64,000 nt of DNA from the NCBI RefSeq assembly GCF_032911225.1, contig NZ_CP136600.1:2604001-2668000 (forward strand), in the 5' to 3' direction. Position numbers and translations under genes: made by a program. A model generated the notes under the pieces. It made no database searches. It saw only the letters and a list, made by a program, of their open reading frames with translations, and had not been told where the DNA came from. Shown here piece after piece: positions 39,419 through 50,093 of this stretch; the first letter of the stretch is position 1; every line of letters starts with the position of its first letter. Source of the stretch: Thalassotalea fonticola. GTDB lineage: Bacteria > Pseudomonadota > Gammaproteobacteria > Enterobacterales > Alteromonadaceae.

Positions 39419-40809
39419 GGTGAAACCTCATTTTTCGTTGACTTTTCGCGCCAATCTTTTATGTCTTTAACCACTAATTCCATACGGGCACTTCGTGACC
39501 CTTTCACTAATACAGTAATTGCCTGATCTTCCTCTGTTAATAAATTTGCTAAATGTTCAACTAACAATTCACGAGATGAAAAGTGTTGTCCATCTTGTTC
39601 AAATACCGAAGATGTACTTTGACTTAGTACACCTAACGTTAAAATATTATCGATATGCTGCGCTAAAGCATGCTCACCTATTTCTTGGTGATAACTACGT
39701 GCATCTTCACCAAGCTCGGCCATATCACCCAGTACCAAAATACCTCTTCCAGGATAACTTGCTAATAACTCTACCGCGGCTTTGGTAGACTCAACGTTGG
39801 CGTTGTAAGTATCATCAATTAAAGTAAAGTCATCAGGTAAATTGATTAAATTTAACCGACCTTTTACTGGCGCCATATCACGTAGCCCCAATTTAATATC
39901 TTCCAGCGTAGCGCCAAACTCTAGTGCTACTGTCGCCGCGGCAACAGCATTACAAACGTTATGCCTACCTGGCACTGGCACTTCAATGTCTATTTTGCCT
40001 TTATGGGTATTTAACATAAAGCTTGTACAACCCTTGGCATTCATTCGAATATCGGTGCAATACGCATCGGCCGGGTTAATACACGAAAATTTACGAACTT
40101 TTTTATCTTCTAACCGCCACTGCCATTTATGCGCGTACGGTGTGTCTTGGTTATACAACGCGACTCCATGTTCACCTAAACCCTCAAATATTTCGCCTTT
40201 AGCTCGCGCTACACCACATAAATCGCCAAAACCTTCTAAATGAGCCGCAGCAATATTATTAATAACCGCAACATCAGGCTTAGTTAAACCTGTGGTATAG
40301 GCTATTTCGCCGATATGATTAGCACCTAGTTCAATTACCGCATACTCATGTTGCGCTTCTAAGCGCAACAAGGTTAATGGCACACCAATTTCATTGTTAA
40401 AGTTACCGTTAGTCGCCAGTACGGTACCTAATCGAGATAAAATAGCGGCAACCATTTCTTTTACTGTGGTTTTACCACTACTACCAGTGATCGCAACAGT
40501 TTTTGGCGCAACTTTTTCTTTTACATAAGCAGCTAATTCACCGAGGGCTTTATAACAGTCAGCTACAACAATGTGTGGGATGCTAACATTTTGTTGTTCT
40601 TCAACTAATGCGGCAGTACAGCCTATAGATGCTGCTTGTTCGACAAAGCGATGACCATCAAAGTTAGGGCCTTTCAAGGCGATAAACAAATCACCTTGTT
40701 TAAGTTGTCTAGAATCAGAGCAGACACTTTTAACGGTTACACCAGCATTGTTATTAACTATTTCGCCGTTAACAACGCTAGCTATTTCAATTAAGGATAA
40801 TGGGATCAT
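39412..40809 (-). CDS. murF: UDP-MurNAc-tripeptide--D-Ala-D-Ala ligase
   Basis: Last cytosolic Mur ligase, joining the D-Ala-D-Ala made by Ddl. The 465-residue protein has the MurF N-terminal [24 protein letters not shown] loop [24 protein letters not shown] and [11 protein letters not shown], and DTYNANVES in the C-terminal half. It overlaps murE by four bases and mraY by seven. Confidence 0.97.
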   Translation of the reverse strand: MIPLSLIEIASVVNGEIVNNNAGVTVKSVCSDSRQLKQGDLFIALKGPNFDGHRFVEQAASIGCTAALVEEQQNVSIPHIVVADCYKALGELAAYVKEKVAPKTVAITGSSGKTTVKEMVAAILSRLGTVLATNGNFNNEIGVPLTLLRLEAQHEYAVIELGANHIGEIAYTTGLTKPDVAVINNIAAAHLEGFGDLCGVARAKGEIFEGLGEHGVALYNQDTPYAHKWQWRLEDKKVRKFSCINPADAYCTDIRMNAKGCTSFMLNTHKGKIDIEVPVPGRHNVCNAVAAATVALEFGATLEDIKLGLRDMAPVKGRLNLINLPDDFTLIDDTYNANVESTKAAVELLASYPGRGILVLGDMAELGEDARSYHQEIGEHALAQHIDNILTLGVLSQSTSSVFEQDGQHFSSRELLVEHLANLLTEEDQAITVLVKGSRSARMELVVKDIKDWREKSTKNEVSPC

Positions 40810-42350
40810 GATTTTGCCCTTCCTTGGTAAAACTGACGTACAACTTCTCGCTCGTGATAAGCAATGGTTTCATCGCCAATAATTAAATAGTCTTCATGGC
40901 CTTTACCTGCACACAGAACCATGTCATTTGTTTTAGCACGGCTTAATGCAGAAATAACCGCTTGTTGTCTATCAATAATTACGTCTACTTTATTAACTTC
41001 TTTGATCCCCAGCTTAATGTCAGCAGTTATTTGTGCCGGCTCTTCACTTCTTGGATTATCATTAGTCAGTACGATGTGATCGGCAAAACGCTCAGCAATG
41101 CTGCCCATCATTGGTCGTTTACCTTTGTCTCGGTCACCGCCACAACCAAATACAACCCAAAGCTCACCCTGGCAGTGTGCTTTCGCCGATTCTAATGCTT
41201 TTTCTAATCCATCAGGTGTATGCGCATAATCAACTACAGCTGTAGCTTTCCCTTCTGCGCCGTATGTTTCCATGCGCCCGGTTACAGGCACAAGATGTTC
41301 AGTGCACTTAGCTATGTCGGTAAGAGCGATGCCTTTTATTAACAATACCGCCATTGCTGCTAGTAAATTCGCGACATTAAACTCACCTAATAACGCACTG
41401 TTTATTGCACAATTACCCCAGCTTGAGGTTAACTTAAAACTAACGCCGCGGTTATGACAAACAATGTTTGTTGCCAATAAATATTCATCATTTTCTAGTA
41501 AAGGTTTATTAATTTCATTAACGCTATACATTACCCGACGATTTTCACTCGGTAATTGGCTTAGCCATGATTGACAAAATTGATCGTCCGCATTTAAAAC
41601 CCAAACCTGCTCACTGGTGCCTAAAAACAGCTGTTTTTTAACATCGGCGTAAGTCGCCATATCACCATGATAATCAAGATGGTCGCGACTTAGATTAGTG
41701 AAAACGGCAATATCAACCATATTGGCATCAACTCTGTGTTGACTTAATGCATGCGAGGAAACTTCCATGGCAACATTTTCAATATCGGCATAGCTAAACT
41801 GCGCTAATAATTGTTGTAGTTTGGTCGGCCCTGGTGTGGTGTTATTTATAATCTCTAAGTTGTCTAATGTACCTGCACCTAAGGTGCCAACAATAGCGCT
41901 TTTATGATTATTTTTTGTGAATAATTGTGCCAGTAATTGGCAGCAACTGGTTTTACCATTCGTACCAGTAACGCCAATCAAATCCATATCTTTATATGGT
42001 TCATTGTAATAGTAAGCACTTAACAACGACAACTGTTTATTTAACTCGAAAAAATTAATCACGGTAGCGTTATTACCCTGTTCAGTTACCTTGTATACAG
42101 TGCCATGTTCGTCGTTATGTTCACATTGTGCGATAACTAAACTCGCGCCTTTTGCCACAGCCGACGTTATATACGAACTACCTTCAGAAAAAGTGCCTAT
42201 AACCGCAGCAAATATATCTCCAGGTTCTACATATCTTGAATCATTAACTAGGTGCTTAGTTGCGATATCATCAATGCTGATATCAAATCTAGCTAACGCT
42301 TTAGCAATTGAAAAAGCAGCAAAATAGCTTGCTGGAAGATCAGGCATCAT
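40806..42350 (-). CDS. murE: UDP-MurNAc-L-alanyl-D-glutamate--2,6-diaminopimelate ligase
   Basis: Third Mur ligase, adding meso-diaminopimelate. The start is set at the ATG at 42348-42350, which overlaps the ftsI stop and is preceded by a good AAGGAG (about 42355-42360). A longer frame inside ftsI would add 25 unrelated residues. This gives 514 residues. Motifs are the N-terminal DSRYVEPGDIFAAVIG, the ATP loop GVTGTNGKTSCCQLL, TTPGP, VMEVSSHAL-like AMEVSSHALSQHRV, and the DAP-specifying DNPR in LTNDNPRSEEP. It therefore predicts DAP-type peptidoglycan. Confidence 0.96.
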   Translation of the reverse strand: MMPDLPASYFAAFSIAKALARFDISIDDIATKHLVNDSRYVEPGDIFAAVIGTFSEGSSYITSAVAKGASLVIAQCEHNDEHGTVYKVTEQGNNATVINFFELNKQLSLLSAYYYNEPYKDMDLIGVTGTNGKTSCCQLLAQLFTKNNHKSAIVGTLGAGTLDNLEIINNTTPGPTKLQQLLAQFSYADIENVAMEVSSHALSQHRVDANMVDIAVFTNLSRDHLDYHGDMATYADVKKQLFLGTSEQVWVLNADDQFCQSWLSQLPSENRRVMYSVNEINKPLLENDEYLLATNIVCHNRGVSFKLTSSWGNCAINSALLGEFNVANLLAAMAVLLIKGIALTDIAKCTEHLVPVTGRMETYGAEGKATAVVDYAHTPDGLEKALESAKAHCQGELWVVFGCGGDRDKGKRPMMGSIAERFADHIVLTNDNPRSEEPAQITADIKLGIKEVNKVDVIIDRQQAVISALSRAKTNDMVLCAGKGHEDYLIIGDETIAYHEREVVRQFYQGRAKS

Positions 42351-44109
42351 TGGCTCCTTTTTGCAGTTGCTTACTGTTAAATGTTTTGCTCCAACGACTA
42401 ATTTGAGTTTCATCATCTGGAGCAATATTTAAATACTGTAATGAGCCCGCCATAACTCTTGAAAATACCGGCGCAGCTACTTCACCACCATGGTACAGGT
42501 CACCACCAGGTTCATTAATAACAACCACTATGGCCAATCGAGGATCAGACACTGGCGCTACACCGGCGAATAAACCAACATAGTCATTGCCGTAACCACC
42601 ACCTGCTGCAGCTTTAATTGCTGTACCGGTTTTACCAGCCACACGATAACCTTCAACTTTAGCTTTTTTACCGCCGCCTTCAGTAACTACTTTTTCAAGC
42701 ATTTCTAGAACCGCTTGAGTATTAATTGCATCAAGTACTTGCTCACCTTCATTAAAGCTTGGATCTTTTAATACAGTTAATGGCACCTTCATACCACCAT
42801 TGCCAATAGTCGAGTAAAACCTTGCCAACTGCAAAGGACTAATTGCTAAACCGTAACCCCAAGATAATGTCGCTAATTCAAATTTTGACCATCGACTTCT
42901 ATCGGACAACATACCTGAGCTTTCACCGACAAGGCCGGTACCTGTATCTTCGGAGAAGCCCATCTCAAAAAACTTTCCTAACAAAAAGTCTTTTGGCACA
43001 TCAAGCGCTAATTTGGTGGTGCCCATGTTTGATGATTTTTTAAGAATTTCAGTAAGGCTTAATTTGCCATAGTTGCGCGGATCAGAAACTCGACGTCCAC
43101 CGATTCGCATTGAGCCTGGTGACGTATTAATCACAGTATCTGTCTCTGCTGAGCCAAATTCTAATGCAGTTAATACTGTTAACGGTTTCATTGTTGAGCC
43201 AGGTTCAAAAATATCGGTAATTGCTCTATTTCGAAAACGATGGGTTGCCGTGCCTTTGCGATTATTTGGGTTATACGATGGACCATTAACCATAGCAAGA
43301 ATTTCGCCGGTTTTAACATCAACGACAACCACTGAGCCGGAAGTTGCTTTAAACGATTTAACCGCAGCTTTTAACTCGCGATAAGCTAATGCCTGAATTC
43401 TTTGATCAATAGATAACACGACATCTTGTGGGTCTGTAGCATCTTTGTTTTCAAGGATTTCAATTTTTCTGCCTTTCGCATCTTTTATGTACTTTTTCTT
43501 TCCTGCCTCGCCAGTTAAACGATCGTTATACAAGCGTTCTAAGCCTTCAATACCTTTGTCATCAACGTTGGTAAAACCAACCAAATGAGCACTAATTTCT
43601 CCCGCAGGATAAAAGCGTTTAGACTCTTTTCTTAAATAAATACCAGGAATTTTCAATTCACGTACGTAGTTCGCCATTGATGGCGACACTTGTCTGGCAA
43701 GGTAAACAAAGCGTTTTTTAGGATTGGTGCCAATACGAGACTTTAATTTATCAACATCTTTATTCAGCACTTGGGCAAGTGCTTTCCAGCGACGGCTCAT
43801 TGCTAAACCATTTTGTTCAATCACAATTTTAGGGTCGGCGTATATGGTTTGCACCGGTACTGAAATAGCCAGTTCGATACCGTTCCTGTCAACAATAGCA
43901 CCACGATAGGTGTCATTAAGTGTATTTCGAATAGTGCGATTGTCGCCTTTAATAATTAACGACCCAGGCTCAATAACTTGAATGTAGGCTGCGCGGGCAA
44001 CTAGGCCGGTATACACTAAACAAATCAAACCCAAGACAACATAAAACCGCCACGCGATGGTAGTCGGTTTGTAGTTATCTTGATTGCGTTTAGCTTTTTT
44101 AACCGTCAT
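42340..44109 (-). CDS. ftsI: Septal peptidoglycan transpeptidase PBP3
   Basis: Class B penicillin-binding protein that cross-links septal peptidoglycan with FtsW. The 589-residue protein has a short cytosolic tail, one membrane segment (about residues 21-43), the pedestal domain with DRNGIELA, and the transpeptidase domain. The catalytic motifs are STMK at 305-308, SSN at 359-361 and KTGT at 493-496. It overlaps ftsL by four bases and murE by about eleven. Confidence 0.98.
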   Translation of the reverse strand: MTVKKAKRNQDNYKPTTIAWRFYVVLGLICLVYTGLVARAAYIQVIEPGSLIIKGDNRTIRNTLNDTYRGAIVDRNGIELAISVPVQTIYADPKIVIEQNGLAMSRRWKALAQVLNKDVDKLKSRIGTNPKKRFVYLARQVSPSMANYVRELKIPGIYLRKESKRFYPAGEISAHLVGFTNVDDKGIEGLERLYNDRLTGEAGKKKYIKDAKGRKIEILENKDATDPQDVVLSIDQRIQALAYRELKAAVKSFKATSGSVVVVDVKTGEILAMVNGPSYNPNNRKGTATHRFRNRAITDIFEPGSTMKPLTVLTALEFGSAETDTVINTSPGSMRIGGRRVSDPRNYGKLSLTEILKKSSNMGTTKLALDVPKDFLLGKFFEMGFSEDTGTGLVGESSGMLSDRSRWSKFELATLSWGYGLAISPLQLARFYSTIGNGGMKVPLTVLKDPSFNEGEQVLDAINTQAVLEMLEKVVTEGGGKKAKVEGYRVAGKTGTAIKAAAGGGYGNDYVGLFAGVAPVSDPRLAIVVVINEPGGDLYHGGEVAAPVFSRVMAGSLQYLNIAPDDETQISRWSKTFNSKQLQKGANDA

Positions 44110-44420
44110 GGTATCTTTATTATTATTTCGTTTGTTGGTTTTGGCCGATGCATATGCAGCATTTTGTCGGCCTTGTATTCTATTTCACTATGTTCTGCTA
44201 AAGAGTTTTGCTCTAATTGCAGATTACGCCATTCAATATCTAACTCATCTCTTTCGGTATAAAGTCGTTCTACTGCTATCGTTGTTTGTCTATTCAAATG
44301 CGTTAAATAAATCACCGAAAACGCAGAAAGCAGCACCAACAACACTAAGCTATAGGTACCGCCAAATCGACGAATGTCTTGCCAAATTTCTTGGGTTAAT
44401 ACAAATTTACCCAACGCCAT
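44106..44420 (-). CDS. ftsL: Cell division protein FtsL
   Basis: Small bitopic divisome protein that pairs with FtsB and FtsQ. The 104-residue sequence has a membrane segment (about residues 22-42, TYSLVLLVLLSAFSVIYL) followed by a periplasmic heptad-rich coiled coil with the RLYTERDELDIEWRNLQLEQ pattern typical of FtsL. It sits between rsmH (two-base gap) and ftsI (overlap), the fixed position of ftsL in dcw clusters. Confidence 0.93.
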   Translation of the reverse strand: MALGKFVLTQEIWQDIRRFGGTYSLVLLVLLSAFSVIYLTHLNRQTTIAVERLYTERDELDIEWRNLQLEQNSLAEHSEIEYKADKMLHMHRPKPTNEIIIKIP

Positions 44421-44422
44421 TT

Positions 44423-45367
44423 TTATTCCTTGGCCAAACGTACCGCTACTCGTAATACTGAACTGCGCGAACGCACGTTTTCGCTTACTTCAGTTTTACT
44501 TGGTTTAAGCTTTTTACCTACTAAGGCAAGTTTTTTGCCTTTTTGAATTTCTTCTTCTTTAATTGGCATACCACGGGGTACTTTTTTACCGGTACTATGC
44601 TTTTTCATAAACTGTTTTACTAAGCGATCTTCTAATGAGTGAAAACTAATCACCACTAAACGGCCACCTTCTTTTAATACATCGAGTGCTGCAACCAATA
44701 CATTTTCAATTTGTTCCAGCTCTGAATTGATATACATTCGAATGGCTTGAAAGCTACGCGTAGCGGGATGTTTTTTAATTTCACGTTGTGGCGCGGCAGT
44801 TTTAATAATTCTTGCTAACTGGCTTGTTGTTGTTAGCTCTTCCTCTTCACGGGCGTCGACGATAGCATTAGCAATTCGCCAAGCATGCTTTTCTTCGCCA
44901 AAGGTTCTTAATACCCAAGTGATATCTTCAACATCAGCATGCATTAACCACTCGCTCGCCGTTTGGCCTTTTGTGGTGTCCATACGCATATCTAATGGAC
45001 CGTCTTTCATAAAACTAAAACCGCGGCTTGCATCATCAAGTTGCGGCGACGATACACCTAAATCTAATAAAATACCGTCCACTTTATCGGTAACCGCTAA
45101 ATCGCTGGCGATATCAGCCAAATTAGAAAAGCCGTTGTGTACTATTGAAAAGCGGGGGTCGTCAGCAAATCTTTGCGCAGACTCTATTGCTGACGGATCC
45201 CTGTCGACCGCTATCAATCGGCCATTATCACCTAAGGTGTTCAGGATCAAACCTGAATGACCGCCCCGGCCAAAGGTACAGTCAATATAAGTACCGTCTG
45301 GTTTTATAGCTAAACCATCAACGGACTCTTGTAATAAAACCGAAATGTGTGAAAATTCTGTGGTCAT
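44423..45367 (-). CDS. rsmH: 16S rRNA (cytosine-1402-N4)-methyltransferase
   Basis: SAM-dependent methylase of the ribosomal P site. The 314-residue protein shows [11 protein letters not shown], the SAM-binding [14 protein letters not shown], the [16 protein letters not shown] motif, [16 protein letters not shown] and the end [10 protein letters not shown] plus [10 protein letters not shown]. It is the second gene of the dcw operon, seven bases after mraZ. Its partner enzyme RsmI, which methylates the same nucleotide on the 2'-O, is encoded at 60368-61216. Confidence 0.98.
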   Translation of the reverse strand: MTTEFSHISVLLQESVDGLAIKPDGTYIDCTFGRGGHSGLILNTLGDNGRLIAVDRDPSAIESAQRFADDPRFSIVHNGFSNLADIASDLAVTDKVDGILLDLGVSSPQLDDASRGFSFMKDGPLDMRMDTTKGQTASEWLMHADVEDITWVLRTFGEEKHAWRIANAIVDAREEEELTTTSQLARIIKTAAPQREIKKHPATRSFQAIRMYINSELEQIENVLVAALDVLKEGGRLVVISFHSLEDRLVKQFMKKHSTGKKVPRGMPIKEEEIQKGKKLALVGKKLKPSKTEVSENVRSRSSVLRVAVRLAKE

Positions 45368-45374
45368 AGTTTTC

Positions 45375-45833
45375 TTATAATGAAAAATCTTGTAATCGTT
45401 CAGTTAATTCCAATTCACCTGATTGGATATCAGTAATGCCTGTTTGCATTTCTGCTTGCCAATCTGCTTCATTCCAAATTTCAAACTTATTAAATAAACC
45501 AACTAACATTACATTTTTGTCTAAGTTGGCATGTTGACGAAGTACGCCGTTTAGTAATAAACGACCATTTTTGTCGAGTTCACATTCAGTGGCGTTCCCT
45601 AGTAAAATACGTTTAATCGCTCGTTCACTTTTATTCATGTCTGATAAACGACTCAGTTTTAACTCTAACTCTTCCCATTCGGGTAAAGGGTAAAGCAGTA
45701 AACAGCGGTTTTCTGTATGCAGTGTGCAAATCATTTTACCGTCATAATCAGCATACAAAGTCTCACGATACTTGGTTGGTATCGTGATACGATTTTTGCT
45801 GTCTAAGGTAATGTTGCTTGCGCCTCTAAACAT
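45375..45833 (-). CDS. mraZ: dcw transcriptional regulator MraZ
   Basis: DNA-binding protein of the AbrB-like double swapped hairpin type, which in E. coli represses its own operon. The 152-residue protein contains two MraZ/SpoVT-AbrB repeats: [22 protein letters not shown] at the N-terminus and the second around [20 protein letters not shown]. It heads the dcw operon and lies 62 bases downstream of a triple GTGG box that fits its known recognition pattern. Confidence 0.97.
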   Translation of the reverse strand: MFRGASNITLDSKNRITIPTKYRETLYADYDGKMICTLHTENRCLLLYPLPEWEELELKLSRLSDMNKSERAIKRILLGNATECELDKNGRLLLNGVLRQHANLDKNVMLVGLFNKFEIWNEADWQAEMQTGITDIQSGELELTERLQDFSL

Positions 45834-45895
45834 AATATTTGCCGCTATCTGGATCTTATTTTTAACTGTTTATTTTTTAAACAATAGCCTAATGA

Positions 45896-45920
45896 TCCAC
45901 ATTTCTCCACTTTTTCCCAC
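45896..45920 (-). promoter_or_regulatory. MraZ operator: three GTGG(G/A) boxes spaced by 10 bases
   Basis: On the minus strand the sequence reads GTGGG-N5-GTGGA-N5-GTGGA, with boxes at 45916-45920, 45906-45910 and 45896-45900. This is the pattern of direct repeats bound by MraZ in E. coli and other bacteria. It lies 62 bases upstream of the mraZ start. Confidence 0.88.
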
Positions 45921-46029
45921 TTATGTACAGTTTAGTGATAACAGTCAACCGTTGTCAAGTAAAGAAAACGCGATAAAATGCGAGGAAAGATCTATAAAAA
46001 ATAAGGGATAGCGCTAAGTTGCTTATTAT

Positions 46030-46054
46030 GTGGAACTTTGTGGAACCTATGGGT
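46030..46054 (+). promoter_or_regulatory. Possible second MraZ-type box cluster facing tkt
   Basis: Plus-strand GTGGAAC boxes at 46030 and 46040 have exactly the 10-base spacing of MraZ repeats; a third TGGG follows one base out of phase at 46050. It is 227 bases before tkt. Function is inferred from pattern only. Confidence 0.4.
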
Positions 46055-46280
46055 GATTATATCCCAAAAATTAATTTAAAACTGGCATAAATAATGACGA
46101 AAATGTCGTTCAATTGTGACTAAGGTGTCACTCAGTGTATTTTAATAGCAGTTATTAAATAGAGCTAAATTCTAAGCCATAACAAAAACCTATCAAAGAG
46201 TTATTGTAAGTATGTATAATTACAACAATAATAAGCTCAATTAAATCACTTTTCAGTAATAAATAATATTAGGTATAAAC

Positions 46281-48287
46281 ATGACCACTCGTAAACAATT
46301 AGCCAACGCTATTCGCGTGTTATCAATGGATGCAGTTCAACAAGCAAATTCAGGCCATCCTGGTGCCCCGATGGGTATGGCAGATATTGCCGAGGTGTTA
46401 TGGAATGATTTTTTAAAGCATAATCCAGAAAACCCTAATTGGCCCGACCGTGACAGGTTCATTTTATCGAACGGTCATGGTTCAATGCTTATCTATTCGT
46501 TATTGCATTTATCAGGTTACGATTTACCCCTAGATGAATTAAAAAACTTCCGTCAATTGCACTCTAAAACGCCTGGCCATCCAGAATATGGTTATACCCC
46601 AGGAGTTGAAACAACAACAGGTCCGCTTGGCGCAGGTATTTCAAATGCTGTCGGTATGGCAATAGCAGAAAAAACCTTAGCAGCACAATTTAATAAGCCC
46701 GGCCATGACATTGTCGATCATTTCACTTATTGTTTCTTAGGCGATGGTTGTTTAATGGAAGGCATCTCTCATGAAGCAAGTTCATTAGCCGGCACGTTAG
46801 GCTTAGGTAAGTTAATTGCCTTTTGGGACGATAACGGCATTTCTATTGATGGTCATGTCGAAGGTTGGTTTACCGATAACACCCCTGCTCGCTTTGAAGC
46901 TTACGGCTGGCATGTGATCAGTGATGTTGATGGCCATGATCCTATCGCAATAAGCAATGCCATTAAAGCTGCACAAGCTGAAACCACAAAGCCAACCATG
47001 ATTTGCTGTAAGACTATTATCGGTTTTGGCTCACCAAATAAATCTGGTAGCCACGATTGTCACGGCGCGCCATTGGGTAAAGATGAAATAGCCGCAGCTC
47101 GACAATTTCTAAATTGGGATAACGAAGAAGCCTTCGCTATCTCTGACGACATTTATCAAGGATGGGATAAAAAGCAGCAGGGCGTTAATCGCCAATCTGA
47201 CTGGGAACAAGCCTTTGTTGAATACAAAAATACTTACCCAGAGCTTGCCAGTGAATTTGAACGAAGAGTAATTGCCAAAGACTTACCAAGTGACTTTGCC
47301 GAAAAAGCCGATGTGTTTATTAAAGAAACGCAAGCTAGCATGGCCAATGTTGCCTCACGTAAAGCCTCGCAAAATACCATTGAAGCATTTGGCGCATTAT
47401 TACCAGAATTGTTAGGTGGCTCTGCTGATTTAGCGGGTTCAAATTTAACCTTGTGGTCAGGATCAAAAGGTATCACTAGCGACGATGCTTCAGGCAACTA
47501 CTTATATTACGGTGTGCGTGAATTTGGCATGAGCGGTATCATGAACGGTATATCTCTTCATGATGGCTTTATTAATTATGGCGCAACCTTTTTAATGTTT
47601 ATGGAATACGCTCGTAATGCAGTACGTATGTCAGCATTAATGGGCATTCAAAACATTTTCGTTTATACCCATGACTCTATTGGTCAAGGTGAAGATGGCC
47701 CTACTCATCAGCCTATTGAGCAAGTACCTAATTTACGTTTAACACCTAACATGACGACTTGGCGCCCATGTGACGCAACTGAAAGTGCGGTTGCCTGGAA
47801 GCATGCAATAATGAAACAAGATGGTCCTTCAGCATTAGTGTTTTCTCGCCAGGGTTTAACCCATCAAGTTCGCGATGAAGAGCAAGTAAACAATATCGCT
47901 AAAGGCGGCTATATTTTACAAGACTGTGTTGGTACTCCTGATGTTATTTTAATTGCCACCGGCTCTGAAGTAACAATAACCCTGAATGCGGCAAACCAGC
48001 TTAGTGAGCAAGGCCATAAAATACGCGTTGTTTCAATGCCAAGTACGAGTATTTTCGATGTTCAAGATGATGATTACCAAGAATCGGTATTGCCAAGTGA
48101 GGTTCATAATGTTGTTGCCGTTGAAGCTGCACATAAAGATTTTTGGTACAAATATGTCGGCCGAAAGGGTGCAGTAATTGGCATGGAAACCTTTGGTGAA
48201 TCAGCACCAGGTAACGTACTGCTTGAACATTTTGGCTTTACCAGCGACAACATTGTAAATACAGCATTATCTCTTTTAAATAAATAG
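46281..48287 (+). CDS. tkt: Transketolase
   Basis: Thiamine diphosphate enzyme of the non-oxidative pentose phosphate pathway, moving two-carbon units between sugar phosphates. The 668-residue protein (E. coli TktA 663) has [20 protein letters not shown], the ThDP/metal motif [18 protein letters not shown]...DDN, the GSADLAGSN block and the C-terminal [17 protein letters not shown] with its active-site His residues. It is followed by pgi after 11 bases, so the two sugar phosphate enzymes are probably co-transcribed. Confidence 0.98.
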   Translation: MTTRKQLANAIRVLSMDAVQQANSGHPGAPMGMADIAEVLWNDFLKHNPENPNWPDRDRFILSNGHGSMLIYSLLHLSGYDLPLDELKNFRQLHSKTPGHPEYGYTPGVETTTGPLGAGISNAVGMAIAEKTLAAQFNKPGHDIVDHFTYCFLGDGCLMEGISHEASSLAGTLGLGKLIAFWDDNGISIDGHVEGWFTDNTPARFEAYGWHVISDVDGHDPIAISNAIKAAQAETTKPTMICCKTIIGFGSPNKSGSHDCHGAPLGKDEIAAARQFLNWDNEEAFAISDDIYQGWDKKQQGVNRQSDWEQAFVEYKNTYPELASEFERRVIAKDLPSDFAEKADVFIKETQASMANVASRKASQNTIEAFGALLPELLGGSADLAGSNLTLWSGSKGITSDDASGNYLYYGVREFGMSGIMNGISLHDGFINYGATFLMFMEYARNAVRMSALMGIQNIFVYTHDSIGQGEDGPTHQPIEQVPNLRLTPNMTTWRPCDATESAVAWKHAIMKQDGPSALVFSRQGLTHQVRDEEQVNNIAKGGYILQDCVGTPDVILIATGSEVTITLNAANQLSEQGHKIRVVSMPSTSIFDVQDDDYQESVLPSEVHNVVAVEAAHKDFWYKYVGRKGAVIGMETFGESAPGNVLLEHFGFTSDNIVNTALSLLNK

Positions 48288-48298
48288 GACTTAACGAA

Positions 48299-49948
48299 AT
48301 GTCGGCAAGAACTAACTTACCAAGTTGGAAATTTTTACAAGACCATGCACAAAGCATGAAACAGCATCACATGAAAGATCTGTTTGAAAGCAGTGATTAT
48401 CGCTTTGATGATTTCAACTTAAAGTTGCCGGCATTTTTGTTCGACTATTCGAAAAATTTAGTCACGAAGGAAACGATGGCAGGTTTATTCACTTTAGCGC
48501 GAGATTGTGAATTAGAGCAATGGCGTGAAAAAATGTTTAAAGGCGATCGCATTAATAGCACAGAAGATCGTAGCGTATTGCACGTTGCGCTTCGAGACCG
48601 TTCAGGTACACCATTAATTGTCGATGGTGAAAACTTGACCGAGAAAGTAAATAACGCTCTTGCACAGATTAATGTATTTTCTGAAAGAGTACGTACAGGA
48701 CAATGGAAAGGTTATTCAGGCAAACGCATCAAAGATGTTGTTAATATTGGCGTTGGTGGCTCGAACCTTGGCCCACAAATGGTAACCGAAGCATTAAAGC
48801 ACTACAGCGACAATAGTGTACGAGTGCATTATGTTTCTAATGTAGATGGTACTCAAATTGCTGATATTTTAAGACCCTTGGATCCTGAAAGCACGTTATT
48901 TATTGTATCTAGCAAAACCTTTACCACCACAGAAACCATGACCAATGCGCAAACAGCAATGAAATGGTTAGTGACTTCAGCGTTTGATGAATCGGCCATA
49001 GCCAAACATTTTGTCGCGGTCTCTTCAAATAAAGTAAACGCCTGTGAATTCGGTATTAAAGAAGAGAACATCTTTGATATGTGGGACTGGGTTGGTGGTC
49101 GCTTTTCTTTGTGGTCGGCAATTGGTTTGCCTATTGCTATTGATCTTGGCTATGACAAGTTTATTGAGCTGCTCGAAGGGGCTCATGAAATGGACATGCA
49201 TTTTAAAAATGCGCCATTAGAGCAAAACGCACCAGTGATTATGGCACTGTTAAGTGTATGGAATTGCACCTTTTTAGGTTCACAATCACAAGCAATTTTA
49301 CCTTATGATCAACCCCTTCATAAGCTTACCGCTTATTTACAACAGGCTGAAATGGAAAGTAACGGAAAATCAGTAAATTGGCAAGGCCAAGAAGTAGACT
49401 ATGCAACTGTACCTTCTATTTGGGGGGAAATAGGTATCAATGGTCAGCACGCCTTCTATCAATACTTGCATCAAAGTAATAATGTAGTCCCTGCTGATTT
49501 TATCGGCTCGGTTGAATCAGTTACGCCGGTACAAGGTCATCACGATACGTTAATGGCAAACTTTTTTGCCCAAACAGAAGCGCTGATGAGCGGTGTAAAT
49601 GAGCAACAAGTACGTGAAGATTTAAAAGCAAAAGGTCGAACACAAGAATACATAGATAAAGTCGCGCCGCATAAAGTGCATAAGGGGAATCGCCCTAGCA
49701 ATACAATTTTATTAGATAGAATTGAACCTAAATCGTTAGGCAGCTTGATTGCCTTGTATGAAAATAAAATATTTAGCCAGGGCATAATATTAGAAATTTG
49801 TTCATTTGATCAATGGGGTGTTGAATTAGGTAAGGGCCTGGCAAACCGTATTTATGATGAAATTAAAGCACAAAGCTTAGTGGCCAACCATGATAGCTCA
49901 ACCCGTGAACTGATTAATTACTACAAGACTATTAAAGCCCAAAAATAG
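48299..49948 (+). CDS. pgi: Glucose-6-phosphate isomerase
   Basis: Interconverts glucose 6-phosphate and fructose 6-phosphate. The 549-residue length equals the E. coli enzyme. Phosphoglucose isomerase signatures are present: VNIGVGGSNLGPQMVTEAL, FIVSSKTFTTTETMTNA, the catalytic Glu region around WDWVGGRFSLWSAIGLPIA, and GQHAFYQYLHQ. It is followed by a hairpin terminator. Pairing with tkt links glycolysis or gluconeogenesis with the pentose phosphate pathway. Confidence 0.98.
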   Translation: MSARTNLPSWKFLQDHAQSMKQHHMKDLFESSDYRFDDFNLKLPAFLFDYSKNLVTKETMAGLFTLARDCELEQWREKMFKGDRINSTEDRSVLHVALRDRSGTPLIVDGENLTEKVNNALAQINVFSERVRTGQWKGYSGKRIKDVVNIGVGGSNLGPQMVTEALKHYSDNSVRVHYVSNVDGTQIADILRPLDPESTLFIVSSKTFTTTETMTNAQTAMKWLVTSAFDESAIAKHFVAVSSNKVNACEFGIKEENIFDMWDWVGGRFSLWSAIGLPIAIDLGYDKFIELLEGAHEMDMHFKNAPLEQNAPVIMALLSVWNCTFLGSQSQAILPYDQPLHKLTAYLQQAEMESNGKSVNWQGQEVDYATVPSIWGEIGINGQHAFYQYLHQSNNVVPADFIGSVESVTPVQGHHDTLMANFFAQTEALMSGVNEQQVREDLKAKGRTQEYIDKVAPHKVHKGNRPSNTILLDRIEPKSLGSLIALYENKIFSQGIILEICSFDQWGVELGKGLANRIYDEIKAQSLVANHDSSTRELINYYKTIKAQK

Positions 49949-49979
49949 CCTCTCCCCCAGCCAAAATATAATTATTTTG

Positions 49980-50012
49980 TAAAGCACGGAGATTATTCTG
50001 TGCTTTTATTTT
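49980..50012 (+). terminator. Terminator after pgi
   Basis: Imperfect stem AAAGCACGGA...TCTGTGCTTT followed by TATTTTC, about 32 bases past the pgi stop. Confidence 0.75.
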
Positions 50013-50093
50013 CTTACACAATTTTTTTTAATTTAAGTTGCTGCTACTATTAACTTAAGTAGTTAATAGTATTTAAATTAGAAGTCATTATAT

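Larger units (their letters stand above)
45834..46280. other. Divergent control region between mraZ and tkt
   Basis: This 447-base region separates the dcw operon (minus) from tkt-pgi (plus). Besides the MraZ operator it has a second GTGGAAC pair on the plus strand (46030-46046). The rest is AT-rich with no gene. The promoter for tkt is expected between about 46100 and 46260, but its boxes were not identified with confidence. Confidence 0.6.

Noticed and set aside
42351..42425. Longer murE start inside ftsI
   Set aside because: The ATG at 42348-42350 has a good AAGGAG and overlaps the ftsI stop; the extra 25 residues have no match to MurE.
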